From Poronia punctata (taxonomy: Eukaryota; Ascomycota; Sordariomycetes; Xylariales; Xylariaceae): a stretch of 64,000 nucleotides of DNA. A program made the position numbers and the translations under genes. The notes beneath the pieces were generated by a model. That model was given only the letters and a program-made list of their open reading frames with translations. It did not search any database and was not told the DNA's origin. The stretch spans positions 141,158 to 205,157 of the forward strand of contig MU401475.1 in assembly GCA_022579005.1 (NCBI GenBank), written 5' to 3'. Of this stretch, positions 46,721-59,600 are shown piece by piece. How positions within the stretch are numbered: the stretch's first letter is position 1; every line of letters starts with the position of its first letter.

Positions 46721-48066
46721 CTAAAATACCCATCCTTCAAAGTCGTCTACGAATCGGACAGCAGCAGCTAGATAACGTTCGTGAACATCTCCCCAAGTCC
46801 TTGCTGCTTCCCTCATTGCGCGAACGGCTATCTCATGTTAGCCAAACCGTGTTCTCCAACTGAGGAAAAGGAAGGGGCGTTCTATCAAACCTTTGAGGAA
46901 GTGAGCATCCGTCGAGTACGCTCCATTCACTGCCTTATCTTCCACATAATTCCATTGTTGGCCGGCTACATCACCAGGTCTGGTGTAGTCTGGATCGATC
47001 TTAGGACACTTGAAGATGGCATAAACTGCAATCGTAAACAGCCACCACTGTCGCACCAAGCTAACGTGGAATTTGGCTGGTATCATAGGAAGAAGGATTC
47101 GCACAGCATGACTTGTAGTCAGGAGATGAACAACGTAGAAGTTGTACGAATGTGTACCAGGAGATACCGTATCCATAAGAAGGGATACAGCGACTTCCTG
47201 AGACTCTTCAAACTGCTTCTTTGGGTCGTCAAGAGACCAAGCGTTCCAGTACTCCGTAACGAGACTCTCATGCTCCTCAAATAGAGGGTCGAGGTTGTCA
47301 GCACTCGGCGTCTCAAAAATATCAAATCGCTTATCACCGGCCATCCGGCCGAGTAGCTCCCGCGTGCTCGCTGATTTGAACGGCGAAGGCTTGGTGTAGG
47401 ATGGGTCATCCAGATACTTATGTAAGAAGCTGTACTGGGTTGTAGTCATCGCCAATGCCTCCATGGCTATCTCCTTATTTTCCATCTCATAGGCATATCC
47501 GAGATGAATGAGGGGATGGCCGACTTATTGATGTTAGTTGAGATTCACTGCGAGTTGGCTCTAAGAAAGAACATACGACCACTAATAAGGGAGTTCACCA
47601 GTGGTTCTTTCCCACCAAACATGTACTCCTCTACAACCTTCTTCCAATCGTAGCCGTGCCTCATTGCCAAGGAATCCTCGAAAAAGTCAACATAAGCGCG
47701 TTGATATCGTTTGTCTCCTAGGAATTCTCGCCAGTCACCCTGAGTCACCTCTGCAGGGGACGGCTTCCAAGGCTCCAAATCCTTGGATTCCGCATCATAG
47801 ACGTTGTGCAACTGGCTTTCAGACGCGCCAAGGAGGTACGCAGAGCACAATGCATGCGGCATGTGATTGTGGAATCGCAAGTCATTATAGAGGATGGAGT
47901 GGTTAACATGGTTCGCACGTAGAAGATGTTTCAGGGTCCTGGGACGCTTCTCCGGTGCTGTCTCCACATTATGAATTTCAACCGGGGGGATGTCAATGGG
48001 GCGGGTGTCCTCGCCGTCACCAACAAGTCGGTTGAGAACTGGCAGATATGACAAGAGCGAAGCCAT
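46721..48066 (-). CDS. Questin oxidase-like (DUF4243) protein
   Basis: Exons 48066-47577, 47523-46891 and 46827-46721 give 409 residues in phase. Known relatives are questin oxidase (GedK), MdpL and AflY/HypX, Baeyer-Villiger-type oxidases in aromatic polyketide pathways, but the family also has many members outside clusters. The family pattern is seen in NHVNHSILYNDLRFHNHMPH (His-rich helix), the KEPLVNSLISGLGHPLIHLG region that spans intron 1, AMTTTQYSFLHKYLD, and the C-terminal HFLKAVRAMREAARTWGD region spanning intron 2. The last exon ends FVDDFEGWVF. No flavin- or cofactor-binding motif of classical Baeyer-Villiger monooxygenases is present, as usual for this family. The neighbours are housekeeping genes, so there is no evidence for a polyketide cluster here. 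Confidence 0.88.
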
Positions 48067-48576
48067 ATCGATCAATATTCACGAGCAGAATCGTCGAAAT
48101 GTGTTATTGCGGAGAGTGTTGACTGACGTAACTTGGAGTACCTATTCGAGGCTAGAGGATATGATATCACCAAACGGTTTACCGAGTAGTGATATTCAAT
48201 CTAGCACTCTTGGTAGAAGCATAAGTATTCTGGGGCCAAGTACCAAGACGCATCCAACTCTCCTGCACATGTCTTGAATATCAGCACATGGCACTCAACA
48301 TATTGTTGGAGACCCAGCGTATTGGTGATATCTTGAATTGACAGGTTCTTTCTATAAGCACTTAACTGTTCAAGTTGTCTCCGTATATCTGTCTAGACTC
48401 TGTTGTCCGATGACATTTGCGGTAAACCGGCATATCTTGAAAGGTGCTAAAAATGAAATATTAGAAAGCGGGGTTTTGCTTTACATGAAGCTTCGAGGTC
48501 CAATAGCTTATTTTGTTGATTGGTTTGACAGCTCCCAACCAAACAACGTCAACTACCAGTCCTCGAACTGTTCAAC
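48067..48576. promoter_or_regulatory. Divergent promoter region, DUF4243 gene / E2-binding protein gene
   Basis: 510 bases between divergent genes; both promoters must lie here. No clear CCAAT or TATA pair stands out. Confidence 0.5.
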
Positions 48577-50194
48577 ATGCCCTTGTCGCCACAACACATC
48601 CTGCTCTATGCTGAGCTTCTTTCTAATATCCGGCAAGTATCTGTTGGATGCACACTGCCAACACCAGTCTCAGAGACCACAAAAGCGACAGTTGCTTCGG
48701 ATGGCAGAAGTTTGACCGTGGTTCACGATGGGCAGAGTCAATCCATTCGGCTGCCCGGCATCGTAGTCTCTTTACCCCTGACTATCCAAAGAACAGGAGG
48801 CACGAATCTCTCATGGAGGCTGCCGCTTTCTGCGCCGCCGTCGAATGTTCGCGCACTCCATACGTCAGAGGAATCGGTCCCCTGGTCTGCCACAGATCTT
48901 GGACAAGGTTCGGCCGTAACCTGCAGAGCTTGCAGATCTACTATCGTCGAGTCAGGAACTCTCAAGGTATGGAAGGACTTACCAAGTGAGAATTGGGCCG
49001 AGATGATGGAGTTTTGGCACTGCCACAAACCCCATGAGCACAAGCATAGTGATGGGGATGGAGACGAGCACCTTGCCAATCGGGGGTATGGCGCGAGCTC
49101 GCGAATAACGGCGCAGTCTGGTGTTGGTTTCGTCGACCTAGCATCATTCCTCTTGGCACGGCAGGATATAGTCGAGTCTTCGGTAAGTACTGTTCTTTTT
49201 CCCAACGTGAAGAGGTAACATGCACCCCCCGACTTCTCAGTGGGTATAATAGAAGGTGGCCAGACCGGAGTTTCTGCTCTTCAGTGGCCTGGTCATCGAT
49301 ACAAATACCCTAGACCGAATGAGTGCTTCCTACAGTGATGTCTGGTTTGTTGGACCCGATGTCTGTGACTCTGGGACCGACGCCAGATACCTGGAAGACG
49401 CCTCTGCTTTTCACTGAGAGTTTCCTTGGATGTGGAAGTCTTGGGATTATACAGAGGTACATAATTTTGTATATACATCATTCATTGTTTGGATAGCCAA
49501 ATTTTAGGACCTTTTCGTTCCCCACTACTTCTCTAGTAATACATCGCCGCCTTGGTTGTAGAGCCCGCTGATGCAGTGAATTTAGATTACCGCATCGACG
49601 GATAATACCGAATTAACAAAAAATGAAAGCAAGGATCTAGCCTCTTCAATGCCAGGTACCCTGCATTGTAGCTCCTGCAAACAGACATTGGGCGTCCGAA
49701 ACGATGACATATCGTCAATTTCACTGTTTAAATGGCAAGTTCTTGTCAAACACCAAGCTCAGAACACCTCAGAATCAGCGCCATCACTGGCTCAGTGTGT
49801 TTGTGCAATGCTATTGGCAACCATGGCTCGATCAGGGTGCTCCAAGTCTATTCTAGTCCCCATCAAAGCAGGAACTGTTGAAGGACTTAGGAAACTGCCA
49901 GGTCTAGTAAATATCTGGGTGTTTAATGCAAACATCACATTCTCGTCTACCGAGTCGAGTAAGCCGCCTATTCATGGCATAAAGCTCTTTTACAGATTTG
50001 TCAGCCAACAGGAAGCAGACAAGATGCTAGACTCTATGACATCGGATGTGCAGGATATATCGCTGCCGTCTGACGCAATTATGATAATAGCGGAGCTATT
50101 AGAGGAAAGCACCCGCCTTGTACCAGAGAGCGATCGGAAATTCCAACAATGGAAGGTTGGACTATTGGAAAAATGGGATGGCAAAGGGGGCTGA
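48577..50194 (+). CDS. UBE3D-like E2-binding (HECT_2 domain) protein
   Basis: The family binds ubiquitin-conjugating enzymes (human UBE3D, yeast Ipa1). Exon 1 is 48577-49182. It begins MPLSPQHILLYAELLSNIRQ, then shows the Cys-containing CRACRSTIVE, the signature WKDLPSENWAEMMEFWHCHK, and GYGASSRITAQSGVGFVDL. The second half, open from 49586, contains the zinc-like HCSSCKQTLG, SSISLFKWQVLV, and the typical end HGIKLFYRFVSQQEADKMLD ... RKFQQWKVGLLEKWDGKGG. Joining 49182 to 49586 is in phase (donor GTAAGT, acceptor TTTAG) and gives 404 residues, but implies a 403-nt intron, long for this window. A small extra exon in between is possible; I could not find one resembling the family. Confidence 0.82.
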
Positions 50195-50569
50195 AATTTG
50201 CGAGGCCGAGCTCTCTCTGGGCTACATTATAAATATCTCATAAAATATCAACCGCCCAAGTTCCTCACAGTCAAAGCTATCGGCAAGTATAGCAGCTCGG
50301 TATTTTAATGCTAGCTCGCCTTGTGGTCGACGGATAGAACCCTGGGAGGTTGATAAGGCAAATCCTTTATAGGACCAGGGCAAATATCTTGTACACAATC
50401 CCCACCACACCTAGGCGTCAACGGCAAGGCTGCTTGATTCAAGGGAGGCGGGGAGAGATGAATAATGTTCAAAGGTTCTCTTTACTAATGCACAAGGTGT
50501 TTTATAGACACAGGTGGGGAACAAAGGAAATCGTTTGTTGCAGGTGGGAGTATCTCAATTATTTCGACT
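50195..50569. other. Convergent 3' region
   Basis: 375 bases between the 3' ends of the E2-binding protein gene and ATP4; nothing distinct is seen. Confidence 0.5.
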
Positions 50570-51530
50570 TTATTGGGCCTTGGACGAGACAATTCCTATT
50601 GATGTTATTAGTACGGAAGGGAAAAAGTATAACGTGCCGACTACACTTACTCTCCACATCGGCAACGCTCTGTTGCAGAATCTGCTGAAGCGCCCTGGGG
50701 TTCTCCAACTCCTTCTGCACCTTGGCAATGACGCTCTCGGCCAACTCCCGTTGTTGGCGTTGCTTGACCTGACTCTCGTATCGTACCCACGAATCGAGCA
50801 CAGACTTGGCTTCATTAGCCAAAGCTACAGACTGCTCAAGCTCATAGGCCTTGGCCTCAAGCTGGGCGGTTTCCTACACAATTCAAATCAGCCTCCCGTC
50901 CGTTTCGTCATCGTGGACCTCCCGTATCTTATCGTATTACCTTGGAGACCTCGAAAAGAGACTTGGTGATGTCGACAACTCCACCCATTTGCTCGACAGT
51001 TCCGATCCGGTTCTTCACGGCCTGGGTGTGGTCGGCGCGCGCGGCGTTTAAAATGTTCTTGACCTTGTCGTTATAGGCGTCCGCCCATTCGGCATACATG
51101 GGACCACCAAATTTGATCAGAGCAGCCCAAACACTGAGCAAGCAGAAAGCAACAACGGACTCCTCGTTGACCACATAGTACTCGCTGCTGATGGCGTAGA
51201 CGGAAAGACCGGCGGCGGAAGACAGGATGGCGGTCTTGGAAATGAGCGAGTTGCCGGGGAGAGAGTCGATGATAGACTGGGCCTTAACCTTGGGTTCTTG
51301 CGCGGGTACGTTCGAGGCGGGACGAGATGCCGTTAACGACGAAGTGATGGCGGGTAGAGCGGTGCGCAGGCTGATGGTCGGACGAACGCGGGTGGCCCCT
51401 ATGAAAACCGGGTTAAGCAAAGTCGGCAGCGGAGTCGCAATGCCACCCGAAAATGGCCAAGCGAGGCACATAACTGGTTTGGCCTAAGGACGGACTCACC
51501 TAAGGCGCGCGTAGCCAGACGTGAGGCCAT
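50570..51530 (-). CDS. ATP4: Mitochondrial ATP synthase subunit 4 (subunit b)
   Basis: Peripheral-stalk subunit b of the mitochondrial F1Fo ATP synthase. Four exons, 51530-51500, 51398-50941, 50873-50651 and 50595-50570, give 245 residues, matching the family. The N-terminus, MASRLATRALGATRVRPTIS, is an arginine-rich, acid-free mitochondrial presequence. Two membrane segments follow (ILSSAAGLSVYAISSEYYV and VVAFCLLSVWAALIKFGGP). A long charged helix (EWADAYNDKVKNILNAARAD, YESQVKQRQQRELAESVIAK) reaches toward F1. The last exon is only 26 nt and completes SVADVERIVSSKAQ. All phases agree. Exon 1 has just 31 nt and is followed by a 101-nt intron. An inverted CCAAT box 150 bases upstream fits HAP-type control of respiratory genes. 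Confidence 0.96.
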
Positions 51531-51955
51531 TGTGAGGTGATGAAAGTTGTGACGGCGACGGGGTCGGTAATGGAAGTTAATTTGCTTGCCGAGAGCAACA
51601 GACAGTCTACATAGAGCTTTCTCGGGACTAAAGGATGAGGTTTTATTCGGCTTTGGATGAGCTTCAATCGGCTTCTGCTATTGGCTCGACTCGCACGTGA
51701 TTAGTGGATCGTCGCTGACAGCATAGGCTGCTTGGTGCTCTGTAGTGGAATTAGCCTAGCTAACTTTGGGTTAATGCACTTGTAGCCTTGCCCCATAACC
51801 CCTCGAGGCTGGAGACTTTTATCTTTTTTTTTCTGGCTTTACAATCATCAACAGTTCGTTTGTTCAGATTAAGGGACACCTCGGCGCTAATTGCAATACA
51901 TATGACCAATTGACCGGAGACCCCCCATTCCTAATAACAGGGCATTTTATCCAAA
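51531..51955. promoter_or_regulatory. Bidirectional promoter of ATP4 and NOC4
   Basis: 425 bases between divergent starts. On the ATP4 strand it reads CCAAT at about 51684-51680, 150 bases upstream of the ATP4 start, the classic HAP-complex element. An E-box CACGTG sits at 51694-51699, ten bases away. Known roles of these motifs (respiration; CBF1/bHLH factors) are established elsewhere; their use here is inferred. Confidence 0.55.
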
Positions 51956-53699
51956 ATGCCCAGTACCGTAGCCAATGAAGCGCCCTTGAAGCGGAAACGA
52001 AGCCAAATCCCCGAAAAGGCCAGCAAAAGAGCGAAGGCTGAGAGCAGCGACAGCGAAGATGACAACGAGCGTCAAGCCGAAATTCTTTTGTTAGAGGACG
52101 AAATACTTCAGTCGAAGAAGAACTACAACAATATTACTGTTCTCTTAGACTTGGTTAAGAAACAAGATGATTTGGACTTGGCTCTCTTTGCAACCGTCTC
52201 GCTGTGTAGGGTATTTTTGAGGCTGCTAGCCTCTGGTTCCTTGTCGCGGAAACCTGGACAGTCAGAAAAAGAGACGGTTGTCATACAATGGCTCAAGGGG
52301 AGACTGTCTGATTTCAAGGCTCTCTTGGTTGCTGATTTGGGCCAAGAACACTCAGCGTCAACGGCCTTGACATTGTCCATGCGACTGCTTAAGGCCGAGA
52401 CTCAGATATCGAACAAGAGTGAAGTAGCCTTTCCCAAAGGTTACTTGAAGGATATCGTCGGCGCCATTATCCGTGGAGGTTTTGAGGATATACAGGCCGA
52501 GTTTCACGAGAAGTACCTAGCAGTGTATGCGGATGTCCGCTTTTATACTTTCCAAGCGATAAGGTATTGTGTCATTATCCGTAACGCGTGTTTCCTGATT
52601 GCTAATTTGATGTAGCGAAATTCTTCTAGCCAGACAAGGTTCGCCGCGCGACGGCGATTTTTTTGACCATGCCTTTGATCTGCTTTCGTCCTTCCGAGAC
52701 GTTCCTGCAAGCGCTAAGGATCTAGGATCTCTGTATATTGGCATAAGCAAGAAGAAATCAGACGTTGTAATGTCACTGAACAGCCAAAAGAAGCAATGTC
52801 AGGCGGCTTGGATTGCTTTGCTCAGACTTGACCCTGATAGGCAACAAAGAAAAAAGTTGCTCGAAATCATGGCCGAAAATATTGCCCCTTGGTTCACCCA
52901 ACCAGAGCTCCTCATGGACTTCTTGACCGACTCGTACGATGCCGGAGGGTCGTTGTCCCTACTCGCGCTGTCCGGTGTCTTCTACCTAATCCAGAACAAG
53001 AACCTGGATTATCCAGCCTTCTACCAGAAACTCTATTCCCTACTAGATGCCGAGTTGCTACATTCCAAGCATCGAACTAGGTTCTTCCGTCTCTTGGATA
53101 TTTTCCTGGGCTCGACGCATCTTCCGGCCGCACTCGTTGCCAGCTTCATAAAAAGATTGACGAGACTATGTCTGAATGCGCCGCCGGCGGCGATTGTCGC
53201 CGTGATCCCCTGGGTGTACAATCTCTTCAAGCGGCACCCTCCTTGTACCTTCATGGTCCATCGTGTGATACGTAGCCCAGAGGAGAAGAGTGTTGTTGAA
53301 GCCCAAGGAATGGACGATCCCTTTGACGAGCAACAAGAAGACCCTATGATGACTGGGGCCATCGATAGCTGCTTATGGGAGGTTGTCCAGTTGCAGTCAC
53401 ATTACCACCCTTCCGTCTCCACGATCGCGAAGATTATATCGGAGCAATTCACGAAACAGTCCTACAATATGGAGGATTTCCTCGATCATTCGTATAAAAG
53501 CGTATGTTTGCCACACAGAGCCGCAAGTTTGAATATGCATACTAATCTGATTTCTCAGTTTCTCGACGCTGAACTATCTAAACCAGTGAAGAAGCCGCCT
53601 GTGCTCGAGTTCATGTTTCCCAAACGGATATTTTTGCCGCATGATCCCACTACAGGTGGCGAAAATAATATCCTTGTAAAGCTTTGGGATTTCGCGTGA
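51956..53699 (+). CDS. NOC4: Nucleolar complex protein 4 (small-subunit processome)
   Basis: Noc4 pairs with Nop14 in the small-subunit processome and is needed for 18S rRNA maturation and 40S export. Exons 51956-52563, 52616-53501 and 53559-53699 give 544 residues. The N-terminus has basic clusters (LKRKRSQIPEKASKRAKAE) then an acidic stretch (SSDSEDDNE). The body is helical repeats with DIQAEFHEKYLAVYADVRFY at intron 1. The conserved CBF/NOC domain includes LLALSGVFYLIQNKNLDYPA, FYQKLYSLLD, FFRLLDIFL, LPAALVASFIKRLTRL and IPWVYNLFKRHPPC. It ends ELSKPVKKPPVLEFMFPKRI. Intron 2 (57 nt, GTATGT to CTCAG) is a multiple of three without a stop and could be wrongly read as coding; joining across it gives the family-like SYKSFLDAELSK. 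Confidence 0.95.
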
Positions 53700-56600
53700 A
53701 GTGTACCGCTATTAGTCGAAAAAGACCGACGCCTGATATCATCATCGAATCGATCAGATATGATTGAAAACAGGAACTAACTTTGCCGGAGCTGCTGTTG
53801 TGGTGTTGCCACGCCGCATTACCCACGCTTTCCTACAGCTATGAAGGCTATGAGGCCCACGCAATTTAATTTCATTCTTCCGGCTACCTATCTCCTATCG
53901 GCCTCGTCGTGTACTCGTCCGGGTAGAGAGGCCGAGATGAGCTTGCTAAGCAGCTGCGGACTTGAAAACCAAATCGTCCGCCTTGCCGTAGCGGAGCATT
54001 TCCTTCGTGGCTTACGTTATGGTGTTCCACATATACATGCAAGACCGAACATCGCAAATGCTGGCAAACCCTCACCCCATTTTTGCCCATCCTGCGGCAC
54101 AGGGTTCTAGTCTAAGCCCCACCAGGGGGCTACGTATAAACAAGGTGGAGGACACTATCGTGCATCAGGTTGGGCACCAGTATGGTCGTTTCAGATTCAG
54201 CAGTTCTCGATGATGACTGGCTGGAGTGCAGCAGGAGGAACGAACCAGAAAGGGGAGACGATACTATAGAACTCACGCCGGATGCTTGCCGGTAAATCAA
54301 TGTTACACCGCCAATCCTCGGTTGAGGCTGAGCTTGAAGTCACCGAGAGCAGGCGCAAAAGAGCAATATATTGCCTAACTAAGTAACAGATGTTGACGGC
54401 CAGATAGGGTGGAAACGCAGAATCGCAACGGTCAATTTCTAGCTATATGGAAAAGTCACCTGGGCCAGTACCCTTCATCTGCCCATAACACGAGGTGGCA
54501 GGTGGGTTAGAAAGTACCGTACTGACACGCTAATTCTGCAAGATTCCTCGACGCAGAGAATATGTGCGTGCAAGTAAGGCCTCAGCCACTCGCAGGGAGA
54601 AGCTGAGAGGGTAGGGTTATGGTTGGGTACAGGGCAGCAGCCGCAAGGCGTGTCAACGCATAAAAACTCTTGCAACTTCGCACGAACCATCTAGCTCGGG
54701 CCAAGTTGAGATCAATTTCATCATTGCACTGCGATCGGTGCGGTCATTAAGGCCACTGCCCTTTGTCTGCCACAGCCCCCGACTCACTCGAGATAGGCGG
54801 TAGTGTAGTAGTGACAGGTTAGTGCCGAAGATATGCCTTCTCACCGCTGGTTTCAGACAAACCGAGACTGGAGCCCGTACAGCCCGTAGTACCGGGCTAC
54901 ATCCTCTAAGCAAAGCCACAGGTGGTGTATCTCGGCTTAAGTCGCGCGTAGGTTTTACCTAAAGTGGTGTGTTAGTCCACGCTGTCTCCCCTTGGCCGTC
55001 AGATCGCACTGAAATGGGATACATGATCACGTCTCGTGGAAACTGGCCGCGTTTTATGCGACCACTATCACATTATTTGTAAATTTTCGTGCCTAACTCA
55101 TAACGATTCCTGACTTGGGCAGGGGCCCACTCACAGCCCGTCGGTGATTCGTACGTAACCGTGCTGAAGCTGCTCTTTCCGGCTTGAATAACACCTTGAC
55201 AGGGCCGGGTCAAGTGTGGCCTGTGTAGGTAGGTTATGTCCTGTACGTGTAGGTCCTCAAGGTCTTCGGTCTACGGTCAATATACCTACCTGGTACCTGG
55301 GTTTACCCCAACACGGTCAATACACCGCGTCGAGGCTTGAATCTTGATCGCGATGGTCTTCCGAATTTGCGTCATCGACTGGCTGAACATTGAGACGGTG
55401 TACTGCCTTGATCTTGATACATCCTGGAAATAGCACAACACATCTCTCGACATCATTTGGATGGGCAATATACAATACATACCTTACTTAGGTAGGCGAT
55501 ATACCGAGGTAGCCAGCCGGGCGAAGTTTGTAAGCGAGGCGTCGGGGAGTTAGGTGCGGTCGGTCTCACAGCGACCTTTTCCCAGAAACGTGTGCTTGTC
55601 CCCCAATCACTCGACTCGAGGCGAGGTCAGCTCAGTCCGGAGAATCGTCACAAACCTTGCACTTTGCGCTTCGTTATGGCGCGCCTGTGATATTCGATAT
55701 TTTTGCGACGGGCAAGCGACAAGCGATAGATGGAATAAACACTTATCGCACTCTAGATGAACTAGTGGTGCTTTAAACTGTAGACTAGAAGGCGCGCGCC
55801 TTAAAGAAAAAAGCCAACGGATGCAGGAAATACTTGGGTAGTTTACACCAATCATTGCGACAGGGGTCTTTTACCAACCTCCTCAAAAACATCAAGATGC
55901 GGTCAGCAAGCAGGTCACCTTCGGGCCCCGGTAATAGGACTTTTTCAACACTCCGAGGATCTTTTCCAAGGTATTTTCCAAGGTACTTGTGTGTCTCCCT
56001 TCTCGTCGACCTGAGACGCGCTATTTTGACCAAGGTCAGACGCGCGACCGAGAAACCGACCGCCGCCCACGAAAAAAGAATGTCATGCCTTTTGATCCTA
56101 ACGCCTCCTACACTACCTTTTCGGGAATGTTTACGTTCGTATCAATGAGGGTCGGCCAAAGTCCGAACTAAAGGAAGCGATACGACGCAGCTTACCTGAG
56201 CGGCAGTTGGTTGCCAACGACAACCAAGTCCACAAAGTCCCATGATCAGGTCATCACAAGCTATCATTAACCAAATTCTGTTTGCACCATCTTCTGCTTA
56301 CCTATGGGACATCAAAGGGCATTCGCTCACCTGGGCTGGGCGGATGCCTACGATCGACACAGCCCTCAATGCCTCCTACCAGATGTATTGTATTTACTTG
56401 CCAAGTGAAATCCGACGATGCCTGCTTGGACGCGTATTCCAGACGAGTTAGCTCTTTGACTTCATGACACCATACCATGTGCATCGTCAGTCAGGCCGAC
56501 CCAGAATACCACTAAGTATTAAAAAAAACCAGACCAAACGCGATTGCTTCCTTTTATTTTCCTGTTGGAGATGCCTTTTTCGTTCCAGCCGCTCACTAGC

Positions 56601-59600
56601 TCCAACATGTAGCTGCTCTTGCACTTAGGTCGTTCCTGCTCGTGCTTTAAATAGATACGTACAGCTTCACCGCAAGAATACAAGAATTTTTTTCACAAGC
56701 AAAATCTCGCCGAAAGGTGGATCTGTGGATTTTTTAAAACTTTTTTCTCTCGTTCTTCTTTTATCTTTTCGTCGAATCGGCGCATCTGGTCAAATCCGGC
56801 AGGCGACGCCGGTTGTCCGGCTTCCGTGGATTTGAACTCCTCTCCGACAGCGCAAACTACGCAACGGGATGAATGAGGAATGTCGCTGATAGAGCGGGCT
56901 AGCCGTAAAACAGGACAGAAAGAGTGAAGAAAAACATGGGTGAAGGAAGAGGATCGGCTCCGGGTCCTTGTCTAGCTTCGATTCTGACAGATGATATTCC
57001 CCGGCCCTCCCGTTCCAAGATTTGTTAGGCAGCGTCCCGTCGTTAGATCGGCTTTTTTTTTTATCTGAGTCGTGCGTAAGAGGTCCTCTTGTTTTCATAT
57101 GAATAAATGTAAACAGATATGTAGATAACCTATTCCCGCCAACTTGCGGTTGACTGGACGAGGACGGGGCAATATTGCCACTGTCGCACCTGCGAAATAA
57201 AATAGACCGGTCTATTACCTATCAAAGTACCGGAGTAGTTACTGCGAGCAAAAGGAGAGGTATTTTTTACAGACGTCGTACCAAACCTCGCTGCTCGCTG
57301 GGGAGATGGGTAGACTAAAATACTAAGGGAATAATGACCTGATGCGCACATGATATATCCCCACCATATAGCATTCTCTATAGCAACACTGACGTTCCAC
57401 CGCACACTTCTGCACAAGACGCTTGAGATACTACCGTAACCTGGATACTATGGTAGATACTGCTGTGCCTAGATAGTGGCATTCTGTAGTACTGCGAGCC
57501 TGCCAGATCCGATAGCGCGATCATGTGACTGGGCCAGAGAACATCGCAAGCCACAATTTATGGCAAATCACCGGAAGCTTTTGCCGCCTCATCAAGAAGG
57601 GCGCGGTGTTGCTTCACAATAAAGTTGTCCATCATCGCTTATCACATTGCCATTCCCAAGATGAGGGACGCTTATCTATCGTAGGTTGCCAATAGGGAGG
57701 GTCGAAAACAGCAGCATGCGACCAGAGCATCTCCTAGACCTGCGTCCCATCGCGAGTGTAACAAAGGCGCACGATAGGGACCATAGGTAGCCTTCATAGC
57801 CAGTGGCCCAAAAAGCAGTGTTTCTGCCAGTGTCGGGTCACCCCACCAGACTGCTGAGCAATGGGATGGACAAAAGGGCCTTCCCACGACCATCCGTAAC
57901 AGTAGCGTGCCATAGATTGGTGTGTAGACTTGCCGTGGTAGGCGCCTTGGTGCATAACTCCAACTGGCAGAAAACGGTTAGGTATCAATCCAATCGCTCC
58001 CAAGCAGGACACACATAAGGTCATCGATGCCCAACCGACATACTAAAACGACCAACTCCACTTGGAGTACAGAGGTACATATGTACGAAAGATACGGCGG
58101 TACACAACTACAAAGTGACAAGCCTACATCTGCTTGTTATTCGACAAAGATGTGCGAATCGCTTCTCGGCAGGTCCTGACCCTGACCCTCGTTACCAGAC
58201 TGCGGCCACACAGAACGTAGCATTGTTCTTTTTGAAACGGCATTCTCGTATTTATCAACCGTATCGAGATGATGCTGGCCATAGAGGGAATGGTGACACA
58301 GGATCTGCCGAGCCCAACGTATCTGGCCAGTCGTTTGTATTGTGTGTATTGTACGTCTTTTACGTCTTTTTTTTACTACGGGCAGATGGGGCGTGCCACT
58401 CTAGTAATTCCACGGGTTGTCATTCTATCGTAAAGCAACCTAGATACGTACCTTGCTTTCCCTCAGCGAAGGAGGGGTGTCAAACCCGTCGTCACATTGC
58501 GCAGCGCGCACATTGGTGATAGGTAGGCGCAAATGCGATCGATACCTACGAGTAGTACATATTTCTATGGTGTGATCAGGTCACTATTTTTATTTTTTTT
58601 TACTATCTATCTAAGCCCATCTCTTGTTAGTGGTGTCGTCGAAATACAGATACAGTCTAGTCTCTTCTTATAATAGGAAAATTATTTAGTGGAAAATTAA
58701 GATTTTAGCTCCTTATCTAGATAGATTCCAATCTGGGGTTACTAAATAGTAGTCTAGTTCACCGTCTCCCCTCAGGTCCTATGGCAGGCAGAGAGCATGA
58801 CGAGATAGATTTACTAGAGTAGATAGGTAAGGTAGGTAATAGGTAAGCAAACAGATAGGTATGGGCCAAGGGTCCGGGGGAGGGACGGTCTCTGGTGGAT
58901 TCAGTTACTTGGGGAGTCGGAAACAGAGTTGAGTCATCGCAGGTCGAGATCGGAGCATGAACGGAAGACACGGTCACGGTCACGGTCAATCTTTACCTAC
59001 TTTTTGTATTCCATTTAGTTTTTGTATTTTTGCAGTTTTTTCGCGACGGTATCGAGGACAGTGGGGTTAAGCTAACGGCCTAAATTCCTTGGCTTGAGGG
59101 TCACCATGGACCGGAACTGCTTCCATATCGCTCTTGCAAGCGCACACCCCCCCAGTCGGCCAGTAAGGCCCCGTAGATGCCCTCAACCACTGTCGTCTCA
59201 TACCACCCAGACAATGAATGCCCATGCAGCGCCCATCCAGCGTCTGCAGAGCTCCTGTTCGTCAGCTGGATAGTCCCATGGGCCCTCGAGAGTCTCCACT
59301 CAGCCATGATTGCACTAACTGTCCGCGCGCTATCCCTATCAGAGGTCTGAGGAAACGGGCCCGAGCAGGGTCGAGCATGGTCGTCCAAAGTCGTCTTCCT
59401 TTAAGTAGCATGAGCTTCCTCCCCCAGTGCCAAAGACGCCTCTGGCATTCATAGAAACAAACATCCTTATTGATATCGTTCGAGATTCTCTCACGATCTC
59501 GTTCTCCAAACAGTTTCCAGGTTGACTCTGAAGCTGTCTCTCATCCCACACATACGCGAGCGTTCTGTTTTACGTAGAGATAAAACGGATCGCATCCTCA

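Noticed and set aside
56810..56850. Possible reverse-strand tRNA T-loop (TGGATTTGAACTCC)
   Set aside because: The T-stem does not pair and no cloverleaf can be formed.
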